Shown here in pieces: positions 9,326 to 19,548 of a stretch of DNA of 64,000 nt. The DNA comes from Bartonella sp. JB63. Its GTDB lineage: Bacteria > Pseudomonadota > Alphaproteobacteria > Rhizobiales > Rhizobiaceae. Within the stretch, counting starts at the first letter, position 1. Each line of letters starts with the position of its first letter. A model generated the notes under the pieces. That model was not told the origin of the DNA. It did not search any database and saw only the letters and a list, made by a program, of their open reading frames with translations. A program made the translations under genes and the position numbers. Location: positions 992,001 through 1,056,000 of the forward strand of contig NZ_CP019788.1 in NCBI RefSeq assembly GCF_002022665.1, written 5' to 3'.

Positions 9326-10195
9326 TTATTTTTTTAAAAAATCTACAAGAGACATTTGAGCAGATCCTGGAGGTATGGGTTTCTGTTGCTTTGGGTCAGG
9401 AGCCCAACCAGAGAGCCAAATGAAAGAGAAATGCGCACGAATACGACCGTCGGGATCACTGAATTTTTTTGCATAAATTTCATCAGCGAGATAGAAAAAT
9501 CGCTTTGATACAGGACGTCGGGAGCGACTAAGAAGTGCATTTTGCATTCCCATAGCTTTAAGATCACGCATAAGATCAAACATGCTATTGTAGCGTATAG
9601 TGATATCTTCAACATCTACTACGGGCATAGCAAAACCCACACGCTGTAAGAGAGCTCCTACATCACGAATATCTGCAAAGGGATAAATCCTTGGGCTAAC
9701 ACCACCGTAAATTTCGTTTTCAGCTTGCATTAAACTTTCACGCAATTCCCTTAACGTACCAGCTCCAGTCATAACAGCAAGAAATAAGCCATCTGGTTTA
9801 AGGATATTTTTTATTTGACTGAGAACACCAGGAATATCATTAGTCAACTGTAAGGAGAGAAGTGAAACAATAAGATCACAGTAATGCTGAGGAAAATCAA
9901 GCAATTCTCGATGACGCAAATGAAATGGATTGTCGTAATTTTGGTAAAGAATATTGGTTTCAACACGTTCTATAGAACCTATTTTACCAGATTTTTTTAA
10001 AGTTTGCACTGCAAGACCTGTATGACCATGTAAATCTAAGGCCAATATGAAATTACGATTAACAGCATTGAGACGTTTGTGGAGATCATCAACCACATAA
10101 GAAAGCAAAAAATCACACCCTTTTTTTGCTCTTTTAAAAGCACGTTGACGAAATTGTTCAATACAATTGTAATCAAAGATCAAAGGAGGAGACAT
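9326..10195 (-). CDS. SAM-dependent methyltransferase (BioC/NDUFAF5-like)
   Basis: A 289-residue class I methyltransferase. The SAM-binding region is divergent: ALDLHGHTGLAVQTL near residue 52 stands in place of the usual GxGxG loop. A post-I acidic residue (VETN) and the motif LLDFPQHYCDLIVSLLSLQLTND near residues 98-120 are typical of this alphaproteobacterial group, which relates to mitochondrial NDUFAF5. The gene lies divergently beside comF and grxC, the usual rhizobial arrangement. The substrate is unknown; a role in complex I maturation is only an analogy. The loss of the glycine loop is shared by some members and does not by itself mean inactivity. Confidence 0.8.
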   Translation of the reverse strand: MSPPLIFDYNCIEQFRQRAFKRAKKGCDFLLSYVVDDLHKRLNAVNRNFILALDLHGHTGLAVQTLKKSGKIGSIERVETNILYQNYDNPFHLRHRELLDFPQHYCDLIVSLLSLQLTNDIPGVLSQIKNILKPDGLFLAVMTGAGTLRELRESLMQAENEIYGGVSPRIYPFADIRDVGALLQRVGFAMPVVDVEDITIRYNSMFDLMRDLKAMGMQNALLSRSRRPVSKRFFYLADEIYAKKFSDPDGRIRAHFSFIWLSGWAPDPKQQKPIPPGSAQMSLVDFLKK

Positions 10196-10415
10196 ATCTT
10201 ATAGTACTTTTAGCACTTTTAATTTTGAGATTATATGATTTATAATAGGATTATTTCATACACGCTATATGAATTTTATAATACAAAAAAAATAATTTCA
10301 AAAAAGAATAGAGGAGTTAAAAAATTAAATTTTATTCTTTTAAGATATAAAAGAATTTTTGCGAATTATTTATAGTAATTAATAACTTTATTTAAAATAA
10401 TTTGAAGATACTTTT

Positions 10416-11189
10416 TTGATTATTGGTGATATATTGAATAAATTAATCAAGCGTTTAATAACAATTTTGTATCCACCAATTTGTTATGGATGTGCAAAAA
10501 TTGTTTCCGATTATGGGATTATTTGTCCTGGCTGTTGGAAAGATCTTCAATTCATCACAAAACCCTACTGTCCTATTATGGGAACTCCTTTTGCGTACGA
10601 TATGGGAGAAGGCTTTCTTAGCGGTGAAGCTATTCAGAATCCTCCTCCCTTTTCGTCTTTACGCTCAGCTGTTGTTCATAAAGGTTTAGCGCGAACTTTA
10701 GCAAAACAATTGAAATATGGTGACCGTTTAGAATTAGTATCTTTTATGGCGAATTCGATGATACTTGCTGGACATGAAATTATTAATGATTGCGACTTTA
10801 TTATTCCTATTCCTTTACATTTTCGTCGTTTTTTTGTGAGACGTTATAATCAATCTGCTGAACTTGCTCGCTATATTGCAGAAAAAAAGAAAAAACCTTT
10901 CAAACCTGGCTGGCTTGTCCGTTACCGACACACACGCCCACAGGTTGGTTTATATGCCAAAGAACGAAAAATGAATATGCAAAATGCTTTTAAGGTACCT
11001 AGTGAAGTTAAAACGCATCTAAAAGGACGCTCTATTTTGCTTGTTGATGATGTTTTGACAACAGGTGTAACGGTTACTGTAGCAGCTAAAACATTAAAAC
11101 ATGCAGGTGCACAAAAGGTTAATGTATTGACATTTTCGCGTGTCTTAAAAGACAATTTTACTTTGCCTTATTATTGGGAATTTATTTAA
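10416..11189 (+). CDS. comF: ComF family phosphoribosyltransferase-like protein
   Basis: A 257-residue ComF protein. An N-terminal zinc ribbon is visible as CYGC (about residues 23-26) and CPGCW (about 37-41). The PRPP-binding motif ILLVDDVLTTGVT lies near residue 208, and YNQSAELAR near residue 146 is the conserved family block. In competent bacteria ComF takes part in DNA uptake; in rhizobia the role is not established. The first start in frame is TTG 10416, with only a weak GAAGA ahead; a second TTG at 10434 is possible. It is followed closely by grxC on the same strand. Confidence 0.87.
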   Translation: MIIGDILNKLIKRLITILYPPICYGCAKIVSDYGIICPGCWKDLQFITKPYCPIMGTPFAYDMGEGFLSGEAIQNPPPFSSLRSAVVHKGLARTLAKQLKYGDRLELVSFMANSMILAGHEIINDCDFIIPIPLHFRRFFVRRYNQSAELARYIAEKKKKPFKPGWLVRYRHTRPQVGLYAKERKMNMQNAFKVPSEVKTHLKGRSILLVDDVLTTGVTVTVAAKTLKHAGAQKVNVLTFSRVLKDNFTLPYYWEFI

Positions 11190-11221
11190 AGCGTATTACA
11201 TAAAAACCATTGGAGAATATC

Positions 11222-11476
11222 ATGAAAGAAATCACACTTTATACACGTCCTAACTGTCCTTATTGCATAAAAGCGCGTGCTTTGCTTGATCAAAAAGGAG
11301 TAAAATACATTGATATTGATGCATCAACTTCTCTTCGCCAACAAATGGTGCAACGAGCAAATGGGCGTAATACATTCCCACAAATTTTTATAGGAGATTA
11401 TCATGTTGGGGGATGTGATGATCTTTATGCTTTAGATACTGAAGGAAAGCTTGATTCTCTACTGAAAGATGCTTAA
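11222..11476 (+). CDS. grxC: glutaredoxin 3
   Basis: A small (84-residue) dithiol glutaredoxin that reduces protein disulfides and glutathione mixed disulfides. The active site CPYC is near residue 11, the cis-proline is in NTFPQIFIG near residue 54, and the glutathione-binding GGCDDL follows. ATG 11222 is preferred over an upstream in-frame TTG (11210) because GGAGAAT lies 5-6 bases before the ATG. It lies 32 bases after comF and is probably co-transcribed. Confidence 0.95.
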   Translation: MKEITLYTRPNCPYCIKARALLDQKGVKYIDIDASTSLRQQMVQRANGRNTFPQIFIGDYHVGGCDDLYALDTEGKLDSLLKDA

Positions 11477-11500
11477 CAACTGCTTGCTATAATGTGTTCA

Positions 11501-12244
11501 TTAAGGCCGTTTTGCAAGAAGTATATAATTAACATCCATATCGCGTGAGGGGTTCCAGCTATCAGTTAATGGATTATAAGTAATACCAATTTCATCAATG
11601 ATAGCTAAAGAATTTGTGCACAATAATTTTTTAAGTTCTTGAGGTTTTAGAAATTTTTTATAGTCATGTGTCCCTTTAGGAAGCCATTTTAAAATATATT
11701 CAGCACCTACAATGGCAAGCCCCCATGCTTTCCATGTGCGATTTAGTGTTGCAACAAATATGAGTCCTTGTGGCTTAAGCATTTTAGCCGTAACCTCTAT
11801 AAAAAGATCAACATTCATAACATGTTCAACAACCTCCATATTAAGGATTACATCAAATTGTTCACCTGCACTTGCAAGGGCTTCTGCAGTAGTAGTGCGA
11901 TAATCAATTGAAAGACCACCTTCCATTGCGTGGATTTTTGCGACTTCAATATTCGTTTGAGCAGCATCAACTCCTATTACAGTTGCTCCAAGGCGTGCCA
12001 TTGGCTCGCATAACAAACCACCTCCACAACCAATATCAAGAATTTTCAAACCCTCAAAAGGCATAAGTGAAATAGGATTACGATCAAATGCCAAACAGAT
12101 TTTTTCTTTGATATATGCAAGGCGTGTTGGATTGAAATTGTGAAGTAGTCGAAATTTTCCTTGTGGATCCCACCACTCAGCAGAAATACGCGAAAAATGA
12201 TCAATTTCACTCTGATCAATTGTTGTAGGCATCTCATTTATCAT
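11501..12244 (-). CDS. ubiG: ubiquinone biosynthesis O-methyltransferase
   Basis: UbiG methylates the two hydroxyl groups of the ubiquinone ring precursors using SAM. Motif I reads [20 protein letters not shown] near residue 69, and the family-specific segments [15 protein letters not shown] near residue 17 and LNMEVVEHV near residue 134 are clear. Length is 247 residues. The start at ATG 12244 is well supported by AAGGAGAG six bases upstream. It converges with grxC, with only 24 bases between the stops, and works in the same pathway as ispB in this window. Confidence 0.96.
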   Translation of the reverse strand: MINEMPTTIDQSEIDHFSRISAEWWDPQGKFRLLHNFNPTRLAYIKEKICLAFDRNPISLMPFEGLKILDIGCGGGLLCEPMARLGATVIGVDAAQTNIEVAKIHAMEGGLSIDYRTTTAEALASAGEQFDVILNMEVVEHVMNVDLFIEVTAKMLKPQGLIFVATLNRTWKAWGLAIVGAEYILKWLPKGTHDYKKFLKPQELKKLLCTNSLAIIDEIGITYNPLTDSWNPSRDMDVNYILLAKRP

Positions 12245-12432
12245 ATCGCTCTCCTTTTATTTGACTTATCAAGTCATGTGAATTCTTTCTAAAGTCAAGC
12301 TCAAATTAACATAAACATGTCAGACTTGTGAAAATGATAGATATTGTTTATGTCAAAATGGAAACTTGATGCAGCAGCACAAAGCTTTATGCTTATTGTT
12401 ACTTAAAAAAAATCATAAGAGTGTTATAAATA

Positions 12433-13683
12433 ATGCGTATTGTCATGAAATTTGGTGGAACATCTGTAGCAAACATTGAATATATTCATAATGTTGCACA
12501 GCATGTTAAAAGAGAAGTAGATGCAGGGAATGAAGTTGCAGTGGTGGTATCAGCAATGGCTGGTACAACCAATAAACTTGTTCAATGGACACGTGATATT
12601 GCACCATTAAATGATGCTTATGAATATGATGTCGTTGTTGCTTCTGGTGAACAGATAACAGCGGGTTTATTAGCTATTAAACTTCAGTCAATGGGAATAA
12701 ATGCACGTTCATGGCTTGGTTGGCAAATTCCTATTCATACTGATGATGCTCATGGTAGTGCACGAATTACAGATATTGATGGATCTACTTTGATACAACG
12801 TCTTCAGAAAGGGCAAGTGGCAGTTATAGCTGGTTTTCAGGGTTTAGCTCCAAATAATCGAATTTCTACATTAGGACGTGGTGGATCAGATACAAGTGCC
12901 GTTGCAATAGCAGCAGCCTTAAAAGCTGATCGTTGTGATATTTATACAGATGTAGATGGTGTCTATACAACCGATCCTCGTATCGAGCCCAAAGCACGCC
13001 GTTTATCAAAAGTAGCTTTTGAAGAAATGCTTGAAATGGCTTCTCTTGGAGCAAAAGTTTTGCAGGTTCGTTCTGTTGAACTGGCTATGGTGCATAAAGT
13101 TCGTATTTTTGTACGCTCAAGTTTTGAGGATCCCAATGCTGTTTGTATGAACAATCTGATTACTGCCCTTGGAACACTTATTTGTAGTGAGGATGAAATT
13201 TTGGAACAAAAAACTGTTACTGGTATTGCCTTTGCTAAAGATGAAGCACAAATTTCGTTACGCCGACTTGCAGATCATCCAGGTATTTCTGCAGCAATTT
13301 TTTGCCCTTTAGCCGAAGAGCATATTAATGTTGATATGATTGTGCAAAATACTTCTGAAGATGGTTCGAAAACTGATATGACTTTTACAGTACCTTCAGC
13401 AGATGTAGAGAGAGCAGTTATACTTCTTGAAAAAAATCGTAAAAAAATTGGATTTGATGTTATCCAATCTGAAAGTGATCTTGCAAAAATTTCAATTATT
13501 GGGATCGGAATGCGTAGCCACGCAGGTGTTGCGGCTACAGCATTTAAGGCTTTAGCTGAAAAAGGTATTAATATTCAGGCAATCACTACTTCAGAGATTA
13601 AGATTTCCGTTCTGATCGATAGCGCTTATACTGAACTCGCGGTTAAAACGTTACATGGCATTTATAACCTCGACAAAGAATAA
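12433..13683 (+). CDS. lysC: aspartate kinase
   Basis: The enzyme phosphorylates aspartate, the first step towards lysine, diaminopimelate, threonine and methionine. The N-terminal MKFGGTSV motif, the FQG and GRGGSDTSAVAIA segments (near residues 136-160), and TDVDGVYTTDPR near residue 171 define the kinase domain. Two ACT domains fill residues of about 265-416 and imply feedback control by lysine and/or threonine. Length 416 fits the monofunctional rhizobial form. In many rhizobia ptsP and prfA follow directly; here a gene-free spacer follows and prfA is about 20 kb away. Confidence 0.96.
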   Translation: MRIVMKFGGTSVANIEYIHNVAQHVKREVDAGNEVAVVVSAMAGTTNKLVQWTRDIAPLNDAYEYDVVVASGEQITAGLLAIKLQSMGINARSWLGWQIPIHTDDAHGSARITDIDGSTLIQRLQKGQVAVIAGFQGLAPNNRISTLGRGGSDTSAVAIAAALKADRCDIYTDVDGVYTTDPRIEPKARRLSKVAFEEMLEMASLGAKVLQVRSVELAMVHKVRIFVRSSFEDPNAVCMNNLITALGTLICSEDEILEQKTVTGIAFAKDEAQISLRRLADHPGISAAIFCPLAEEHINVDMIVQNTSEDGSKTDMTFTVPSADVERAVILLEKNRKKIGFDVIQSESDLAKISIIGIGMRSHAGVAATAFKALAEKGINIQAITTSEIKISVLIDSAYTELAVKTLHGIYNLDKE

Positions 13684-14120
13684 GCATTTTCTATCTTAAA
13701 AATCTCTAGAATAACAAAATGTATTTACACATGTCGAGTAATCGTAAATTATACAAAATAAGTCTTTGATGAAAGAAAAACATGTATTCTCTGTTTAATG
13801 TTTAACACATGTATTATTATTTTCTGAGTGATTCGTGGATATATGCGACAATTTTAAAAAGCGTAAAACTATCACACCTTTCCTGTCTTACACTATAAAA
13901 ATATATAACTCGAATTGTGAGGTATAATGTGATCGAATTATTTGCCAAATTAAGTAAAATATAGGGATTGAATTTTATTCTTATTATGTTCTACATGCTT
14001 GGTAATTTTTTAAATTTTATGTAATCTGTAAATTGAATTATTATTACATATAATGCAATTATTCTTTCAATTATGAAAAATAATTATTATATTTTTACAA
14101 TTATGAGAAAATTAATCTAA
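13684..14120. other. spacer between lysC and nhaA, no gene seen
   Basis: About 440 AT-rich bases hold no ORF with coding character on either strand. No clear terminator for lysC is visible. In related genomes ptsP would be expected here, but I could not recognise any fragment of it. Confidence 0.5.
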
Positions 14121-14151
14121 ATAAACCAACCCTATTTTTAAAGGTTCGGTT
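14121..14151 (-). terminator. probable terminator of nhaA
   Basis: Read on the minus strand, just after the nhaA stop, AACC-G-AACC (14151-14143) pairs with GGTTGGTT (14131-14124) around an 11-base loop, with one bulged base. TATTTAG follows, a weak T-rich tail. Confidence 0.5.
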
Positions 14152-14156
14152 AAGAC

Positions 14157-15533
14157 TTAATCATCATTTTCTTTATTTGGATTTATCATATGTTTTTTAC
14201 TTTTTTTGATATAAAAGAGGCCATATCCAAGGCCGATAAAAGCAGATAGACCAGACCCACAAAGTACACCAATTTTTGCAGAATCAAGTTGAACAATATC
14301 TTTAAAAGCAAGCATTGAAACAAATATAGACATTGTAAAGCCAATACCTGCTAAAAATCCAATCAGTAATATTCCTCCCCACGTCATGTTAGGTGGAAGA
14401 CGGCAAAGACCCGATTTTACAGCAAGATAGCTAGCAGTAATAATACCAAGTGGTTTACCAACAAATAAACCAATAATAATACCGAGAACAATTAGAAATG
14501 ATTTACCAGAAGAAAGATCGAAATTTGCAAAACTAACGCCAGCATTTGCAAAAGCAAAAGTTGGCATTATACCGTACGCTACCCATGGATGTAGCGCTTT
14601 TTGAACACGAATTACAGGCGCAATCATATCACGTTGTCCTTTACGTACTTTTTTTAATGTAATTGAAATATGATGCAGATCTTTGGTAGTATTTTTTTCT
14701 TGAAGAGATTTTACTGCATTGCTGAGCATTGTAAGTGGAGCTACAAGATGACGGGTAGGAAAAACTGGAGTCATCATGCCTAAAATTACACCAGAAAGTG
14801 ATGGATGCACTCCTGTTACCATTAAGCCCCACCAAATAATTGCACCCGGCATAATATAAAGCCATGCCGATGCAAATCCAATCCATTGAAAAAATAAAAC
14901 CAATACAATACCTGTTACAGCAATAACTAAACCACTAGGATCCAAGCTGGTTGAATAGAAAAAAGCAATAATTAAAACAGCGATGATATCATCAATAATA
15001 GCTAATGATAAAAGAATGATATGAAGATTGGAGGGGATTGCTTTTCCAAGAAGGGCAAGAATCCCTAGGGCAAAAGCAATATCAGTAGCAGTTGGTGTCG
15101 CCCAACCATACGTATACCCACCATTTAAATTGAAGCTAAGATAAATAATAGCAGGAAGACAAACTCCTCCTATTGCCGCAACAATTGGTAAAACTGCTTG
15201 CCTGAAGTTTGCAAGAGCTCCTTCATGAATTTCTCGCCGAATTTCCATACCCGCTACAAGAAAAAATATAGTCATAAGGACATCATTAACCCAAAAGTGC
15301 AGATCCCATGAAAGATTTAAATGTCCAAAATTAAAACCAAGAGATGTATGCCAAAGTGCTTCATAAAGAGAAGTATATTTAGAATTGGCACAAATGAGAG
15401 CTGCTGCTGCTGCAATTAACAGAATAATACCACTTAGAGCTTCTATATGAAGAAAACCTTCAATAGCAGAAAGTGCTCGATTGGTTACAACAGAAACACG
15501 ATTGGGTAAGCGGTTTGATGACACATTAGGCAT
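14157..15533 (-). CDS. nhaA: Na+/H+ antiporter NhaA
   Basis: An inner-membrane sodium/proton antiporter of 458 residues with about twelve hydrophobic segments. The transport aspartates are seen in the paired motif ATPTATDIAFALGIL near residue 146 and in LAIIDDIIAVLII near residue 177. FLVAGMEIRREIHEG near residue 91 is also a family hallmark. The start ATG 15533 has GGAG seven bases upstream. It acts in sodium and pH homeostasis. It is transcribed alone, with a hairpin after the stop. Confidence 0.96.
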   Translation of the reverse strand: MPNVSSNRLPNRVSVVTNRALSAIEGFLHIEALSGIILLIAAAAALICANSKYTSLYEALWHTSLGFNFGHLNLSWDLHFWVNDVLMTIFFLVAGMEIRREIHEGALANFRQAVLPIVAAIGGVCLPAIIYLSFNLNGGYTYGWATPTATDIAFALGILALLGKAIPSNLHIILLSLAIIDDIIAVLIIAFFYSTSLDPSGLVIAVTGIVLVLFFQWIGFASAWLYIMPGAIIWWGLMVTGVHPSLSGVILGMMTPVFPTRHLVAPLTMLSNAVKSLQEKNTTKDLHHISITLKKVRKGQRDMIAPVIRVQKALHPWVAYGIMPTFAFANAGVSFANFDLSSGKSFLIVLGIIIGLFVGKPLGIITASYLAVKSGLCRLPPNMTWGGILLIGFLAGIGFTMSIFVSMLAFKDIVQLDSAKIGVLCGSGLSAFIGLGYGLFYIKKSKKHMINPNKENDD

Positions 15534-15681
15534 AAAACAACTCCAAATATCAACAATTTTGCTAATATATATTTTTGTTTACAGATTATCTTCGTGATAC
15601 TTCTCATAGTATCATATAAAGATGAAAAGAGGAACGATCACCTTTAATTTATAACTAAATGATTTAAAACTAATTATTTTT

Positions 15682-17409
15682 TTAAAAAGATGCTTCATTT
15701 TTGACGGTTAAACTCATTTTATTTAAAATATTTGATAAATCATTTTGCAAAATATTTTTAAAATCGATAGCTGTAGGACCTTTGTTATCTTTTGCTCTCA
15801 TTTTAATCTTTAATGTTTGTGGATTTTTAGCAAAATCTCCAAAGGATTTTGAAATATTTTCAGCTTCATCGTGATCTTTTAATAAAATTTTCAAACTTTT
15901 GGTTACAAGTAGATAAAAATAATCATAAAGCTCTTCTTTGAGATTATAATCATGATCACCGAAATTTTGTGCAAGATAAGAGAAAAATTTATCAATGAAA
16001 CCAGTATCTTTATAATTCATATCAATTTCAGGTACGCTAAAATCCTGAGAAGCAATAATCATTGTATCTTTTTGACCTGAGAAGAATGCTTTATCAATAT
16101 TAATTATTTTCGCTGATATACTCCCAGACCCGATATCCTTCATATTAAAAGATATCGTATTTAGCAAAAGTGTACGTTCTTCTTCATTGTATGAAATATC
16201 AATTTTTCCTGAAAGATTCAAATCTTCAAAATTTATTTTTCTAAGAAAATCTAAGTCCTTTTTTTCCATTTTTTTAGATAAAATTGAAAAACCATTGAGA
16301 GAAAGTAAAAGTTTTTGAGGTATGGATTGCTGCCATTGACTTGGTCTCAATTCAAATGATTCAAGTTTTGTTTTAAGCTGCGGCATATTAATTTCTGCTT
16401 TATTAATGGTAACATCAATAGATGTTATAGCTGAAAAACTATTTAAGAGAGCGTCATTTCTTACGGCTTTTACATCTTCCTGATTATTTGTCTCTCTTGC
16501 ATTAAGATAGGCCTTGATAAGTTTCTCAGGGGAACGTTCCATCGGTTTCATTTTAAGACAAGAAGTTTTAAACTTACCAAGAGAGAAAGAGGTATTTTTG
16601 TTGCTTCCTCCAAAAATATCGACTATTATATTATCGAGTGTAATGGAACCAATAACGGTCTTGCTTTTCTTTGTTTTACTTGTACCAAAAATGATAGAGT
16701 GGGCATAATCAATATTGATATTATAAGCTTTCATTTCATCACTTTTAGCTATCAGACGTACTTCCTGAGCGTCATTTGCAGAGGTTAATACAAGATTTAT
16801 ATTCGTTATCATATTGTCGATACCAATAGAACGAATGCGCCCATTTTTAAAATCAGAAATTTGAAAGTTCTTTATGTTGATTTTTTCAGCTGATTTATTT
16901 CCACTGTTTATGAAAAGAAACATGTCTGGAGCAAAAACTGATGTGATATGAAGACGCATAAGCAACTGCAAAATAAGAGATTTAATTGTGATATCTCTTT
17001 CCTTTAAAAATACATTATCGATAGATATTTTGGGTATTTGTAAATGAATATTATTGTATTTTAAATCAATATTATAAAGTTTGAAAGTTCCTGGAATGAA
17101 GGTAATAGGAGGACGAGCTGAAATAGAGCCAATTTTAAGTAATATACCTTTAGGGGTTGGGAGAATAATATTAGTTAAGTTAACTTTTCCTATAATACTA
17201 ACTTCCGATGTCTCAACATCGATAGAATGACGAGCCATTTCTTTTTTCACAAAGTTATCAAGATAAGGCTTTGCTATATAAAATCCCCCAACGAATATGA
17301 TAACAAAAATAGCGATAAATCGAATGATATATATCAACCCGTTTTTTTGTTTGTTTTGATACTGACTACTAAAATTGGCCATCATTTTTCTTTCGATTTT
17401 ATAATCCAT
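15682..17409 (-). CDS. membrane-anchored hypothetical protein (575 aa)
   Basis: I do not recognise this family. The protein has a short basic N-terminus, a single hydrophobic helix at about residues 26-46 (LIYIIRFIAIFVIIFVGGFY), and a long region expected to be periplasmic. That region is dominated by alternating hydrophobic/polar stretches suggestive of beta-strands, with repeated 'DIxINKAEI' or 'NIDLKYNNI' type strands. An AsmA-like or lipid-transfer-like beta architecture is possible, but this is inference. The longest frame starts at ATG 17409; the paired ATGs at 17385 and 17382, behind GAAAG, are equally plausible starts. It lies between nhaA and the divergent SLC13 transporter. Confidence 0.7.
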   Translation of the reverse strand: MDYKIERKMMANFSSQYQNKQKNGLIYIIRFIAIFVIIFVGGFYIAKPYLDNFVKKEMARHSIDVETSEVSIIGKVNLTNIILPTPKGILLKIGSISARPPITFIPGTFKLYNIDLKYNNIHLQIPKISIDNVFLKERDITIKSLILQLLMRLHITSVFAPDMFLFINSGNKSAEKINIKNFQISDFKNGRIRSIGIDNMITNINLVLTSANDAQEVRLIAKSDEMKAYNINIDYAHSIIFGTSKTKKSKTVIGSITLDNIIVDIFGGSNKNTSFSLGKFKTSCLKMKPMERSPEKLIKAYLNARETNNQEDVKAVRNDALLNSFSAITSIDVTINKAEINMPQLKTKLESFELRPSQWQQSIPQKLLLSLNGFSILSKKMEKKDLDFLRKINFEDLNLSGKIDISYNEEERTLLLNTISFNMKDIGSGSISAKIINIDKAFFSGQKDTMIIASQDFSVPEIDMNYKDTGFIDKFFSYLAQNFGDHDYNLKEELYDYFYLLVTKSLKILLKDHDEAENISKSFGDFAKNPQTLKIKMRAKDNKGPTAIDFKNILQNDLSNILNKMSLTVKNEASF

Positions 17410-17775
17410 AATGCAAAAATTTAGATAAATTCCCCTACAATTACAAATACACTGTAATATCTATTAAACAATTATCGATTTTTACCCCTTTTGCATTTTG
17501 CATGCATGTAGAGTTATTATCATCTTTTTTTCAATAAACTTTTATTAACTATCACCAATTTTCTTTAGTTTCATTTTCTGCAAAAACTATGATAAAGTAT
17601 ATGCTAAATATTAGCTTTATATTATCTTTTGATCATTTTTAATCAACTATTCATATTTTTAATCACCTATTCAATTGTAGCCATATTTGGTTTGATCTTG
17701 TTTCTAATGACAGGAACAGTTAAAAACAATATGTGCTTTGCAATCATTCTAAGTTAATAGGGAGAGATGGATGTC
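17410..17775. other. divergent promoter region
   Basis: About 365 AT-rich bases separate the minus-strand hypothetical gene from the plus-strand transporter and must hold both promoters. I see no ORF, RNA or strong palindrome in it. Confidence 0.4.
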
Positions 17776-19548
17776 ATGACAGAAGATCAAATAATGGCTT
17801 TTTCTATGATTTGTCTCATGATGATTGTTTTTATTTGGGACCGATTTCGTTATGATATTGTTGCTGTTTGTACATTATTGATTGCCTGTACAGTAGGTCT
17901 TGTTAGTCCAAAAGAGGCGTTTAGCGGTTTCAATAATGATATCGTCATTATTGTCGGTAGCGTATTTGTAGTTAGTGCAGCTGTATCACGCTCTGGTGTA
18001 ATGGAATTGATTATTCAACATATATGGCCTGATGTGAAATCTGTACGGCTTCAACTAGCTTTTTTAGTTCTTTCTGTAGTATTCTTGTCAACATTTGTGA
18101 AAAACATTGGTGCTTTGGCTATCATGCTTCCGATAGCTTTTCAGTTTGCTCGACGTTCTCAGGTCACACCATCAGTATTTTTAATGCCAATGGCATTTGG
18201 TTCTTTATTGGGTGGTCTTATGACACAGATAGGCACATCTCCTAATATTGTTATTTCAGCTATGCAAGAGCGTTTAACAGGAGCCCCCTTTACCATGTTT
18301 GATTTTATGCCAGTCGGCATAGCAGTTGCCGCCTCTGGAGTATTATATTTGGTGTTTTTTTCTTGGCGTTTACCTATCCGTGCACATTCAGATGTATCAT
18401 TTGATGATGCTATTGATATACGTAATTATGTTTCAGAAATACATATTCCAGCTTGTTCTCCGATTATTGGTAAAACCATTATTGACCTTGTTAAACCATC
18501 AAATGGCGAAGTTATGGTTATTCAGGTGGTTAGAAACCAAGTATTTATTTCTCCATTGCCCGATTTTGTTTTTTCTGAGGGAGATATTGTTTTGTTGGAG
18601 GGGTCGCACAAGGGGTTAGATATTGTTATTAATTCTTACCGTTTGGAATTTTTTACCGGCCGTGTCATATCTACCAACGACAAAGACAATGATCTTGATA
18701 TTATTGAAGCAGTTATCGCACATGACTCACCTCTTATTGGCATTAGTGCTAAAAATTTTTCACTCTTTGAGCGTTATGATGTTAGTTTTCTTGCATTAAG
18801 TCGTCAACATGAAAGGGTTCGGGGAAGGCTTAGTGATATCATTTTTCGTCTTGGAGATGTTATTGTTTTACGAGGGCAAGATGTAGTGATTCCAAATTTA
18901 CTACGGGAATTGAAATGTCTACCATTAGCAAAACGTAATATTATGTTTGGTAATTTACGGCATAGTCTTGCAGCTTTGTCTATTTTATTTATAGCAATTG
19001 CTTTAACAGCTTTCCAGATTATTCCAGCTGCGTTATCTTTCTTTGCAGCCGCCGTTGCAATGGTTATTTTTCGCGTTCTTCCGGCACGGAATTTATATCA
19101 AACTCTAGATGGTCAAATATTAGTATTATTAGCAGCTCTTATTCCAGTGAGTGAAGCATTAGAGAAAACAGGATGTACAAATTTAATTGGTCATTGGCTA
19201 AGTCAATTGGCTGTATTTTTACCACCATCTGGAGCATTGGCACTCATTTTAATTACGGCAATGTTGGTGACACCATTTTTAAATAATGCCGCAACAGTAA
19301 TGGTGATAGCACCAATCGCATCAAGTTTTGCTCATTCTCTTCATTATAAACCTGAAGCTTTTCTAATGGCTGTCGCGATAGGTGCTGGATGTGATTTTCT
19401 TACACCTATTGGACATCAATGCAATATGTTAGTGATGGGTCCAGGTGGTTACCGTTTTAGTGATTATCCACGTTTTGGTATTCCATTAGCTATATTAATA
19501 GCAATCGTTGCTGTTCCTATGTTAATGTGGGTTTGGCCACTGCAATAG
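17776..19548 (+). CDS. SLC13-type transporter with two TrkA-C domains
   Basis: A 590-residue inner-membrane permease of the divalent anion:sodium symporter (SLC13/ArsB-like) superfamily. Hydrophobic helices fill about residues 1-200 and 390-590. Between them lie two cytosolic RCK-C/TrkA-C domains (about 220-280 and 310-370), each ending in a GDIVLLEG or GDVIVLRG motif. The signatures GSLLGGLMTQIGTSPN and FLNNAATVMVIAP sit in the two repeat halves where ion and substrate bind. The substrate (sulfate, dicarboxylate or another anion) cannot be read. ATG 17776 is preferred to the in-frame ATG 17767, because GGGAGAG directly abuts the latter. Confidence 0.87.
   Translation: MTEDQIMAFSMICLMMIVFIWDRFRYDIVAVCTLLIACTVGLVSPKEAFSGFNNDIVIIVGSVFVVSAAVSRSGVMELIIQHIWPDVKSVRLQLAFLVLSVVFLSTFVKNIGALAIMLPIAFQFARRSQVTPSVFLMPMAFGSLLGGLMTQIGTSPNIVISAMQERLTGAPFTMFDFMPVGIAVAASGVLYLVFFSWRLPIRAHSDVSFDDAIDIRNYVSEIHIPACSPIIGKTIIDLVKPSNGEVMVIQVVRNQVFISPLPDFVFSEGDIVLLEGSHKGLDIVINSYRLEFFTGRVISTNDKDNDLDIIEAVIAHDSPLIGISAKNFSLFERYDVSFLALSRQHERVRGRLSDIIFRLGDVIVLRGQDVVIPNLLRELKCLPLAKRNIMFGNLRHSLAALSILFIAIALTAFQIIPAALSFFAAAVAMVIFRVLPARNLYQTLDGQILVLLAALIPVSEALEKTGCTNLIGHWLSQLAVFLPPSGALALILITAMLVTPFLNNAATVMVIAPIASSFAHSLHYKPEAFLMAVAIGAGCDFLTPIGHQCNMLVMGPGGYRFSDYPRFGIPLAILIAIVAVPMLMWVWPLQ

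Noticed and set aside
9343..9615. 90-codon minus-strand ORF overlapping the methyltransferase
   Set aside because: Same strand, different frame from a well-supported gene, no ribosome binding site.
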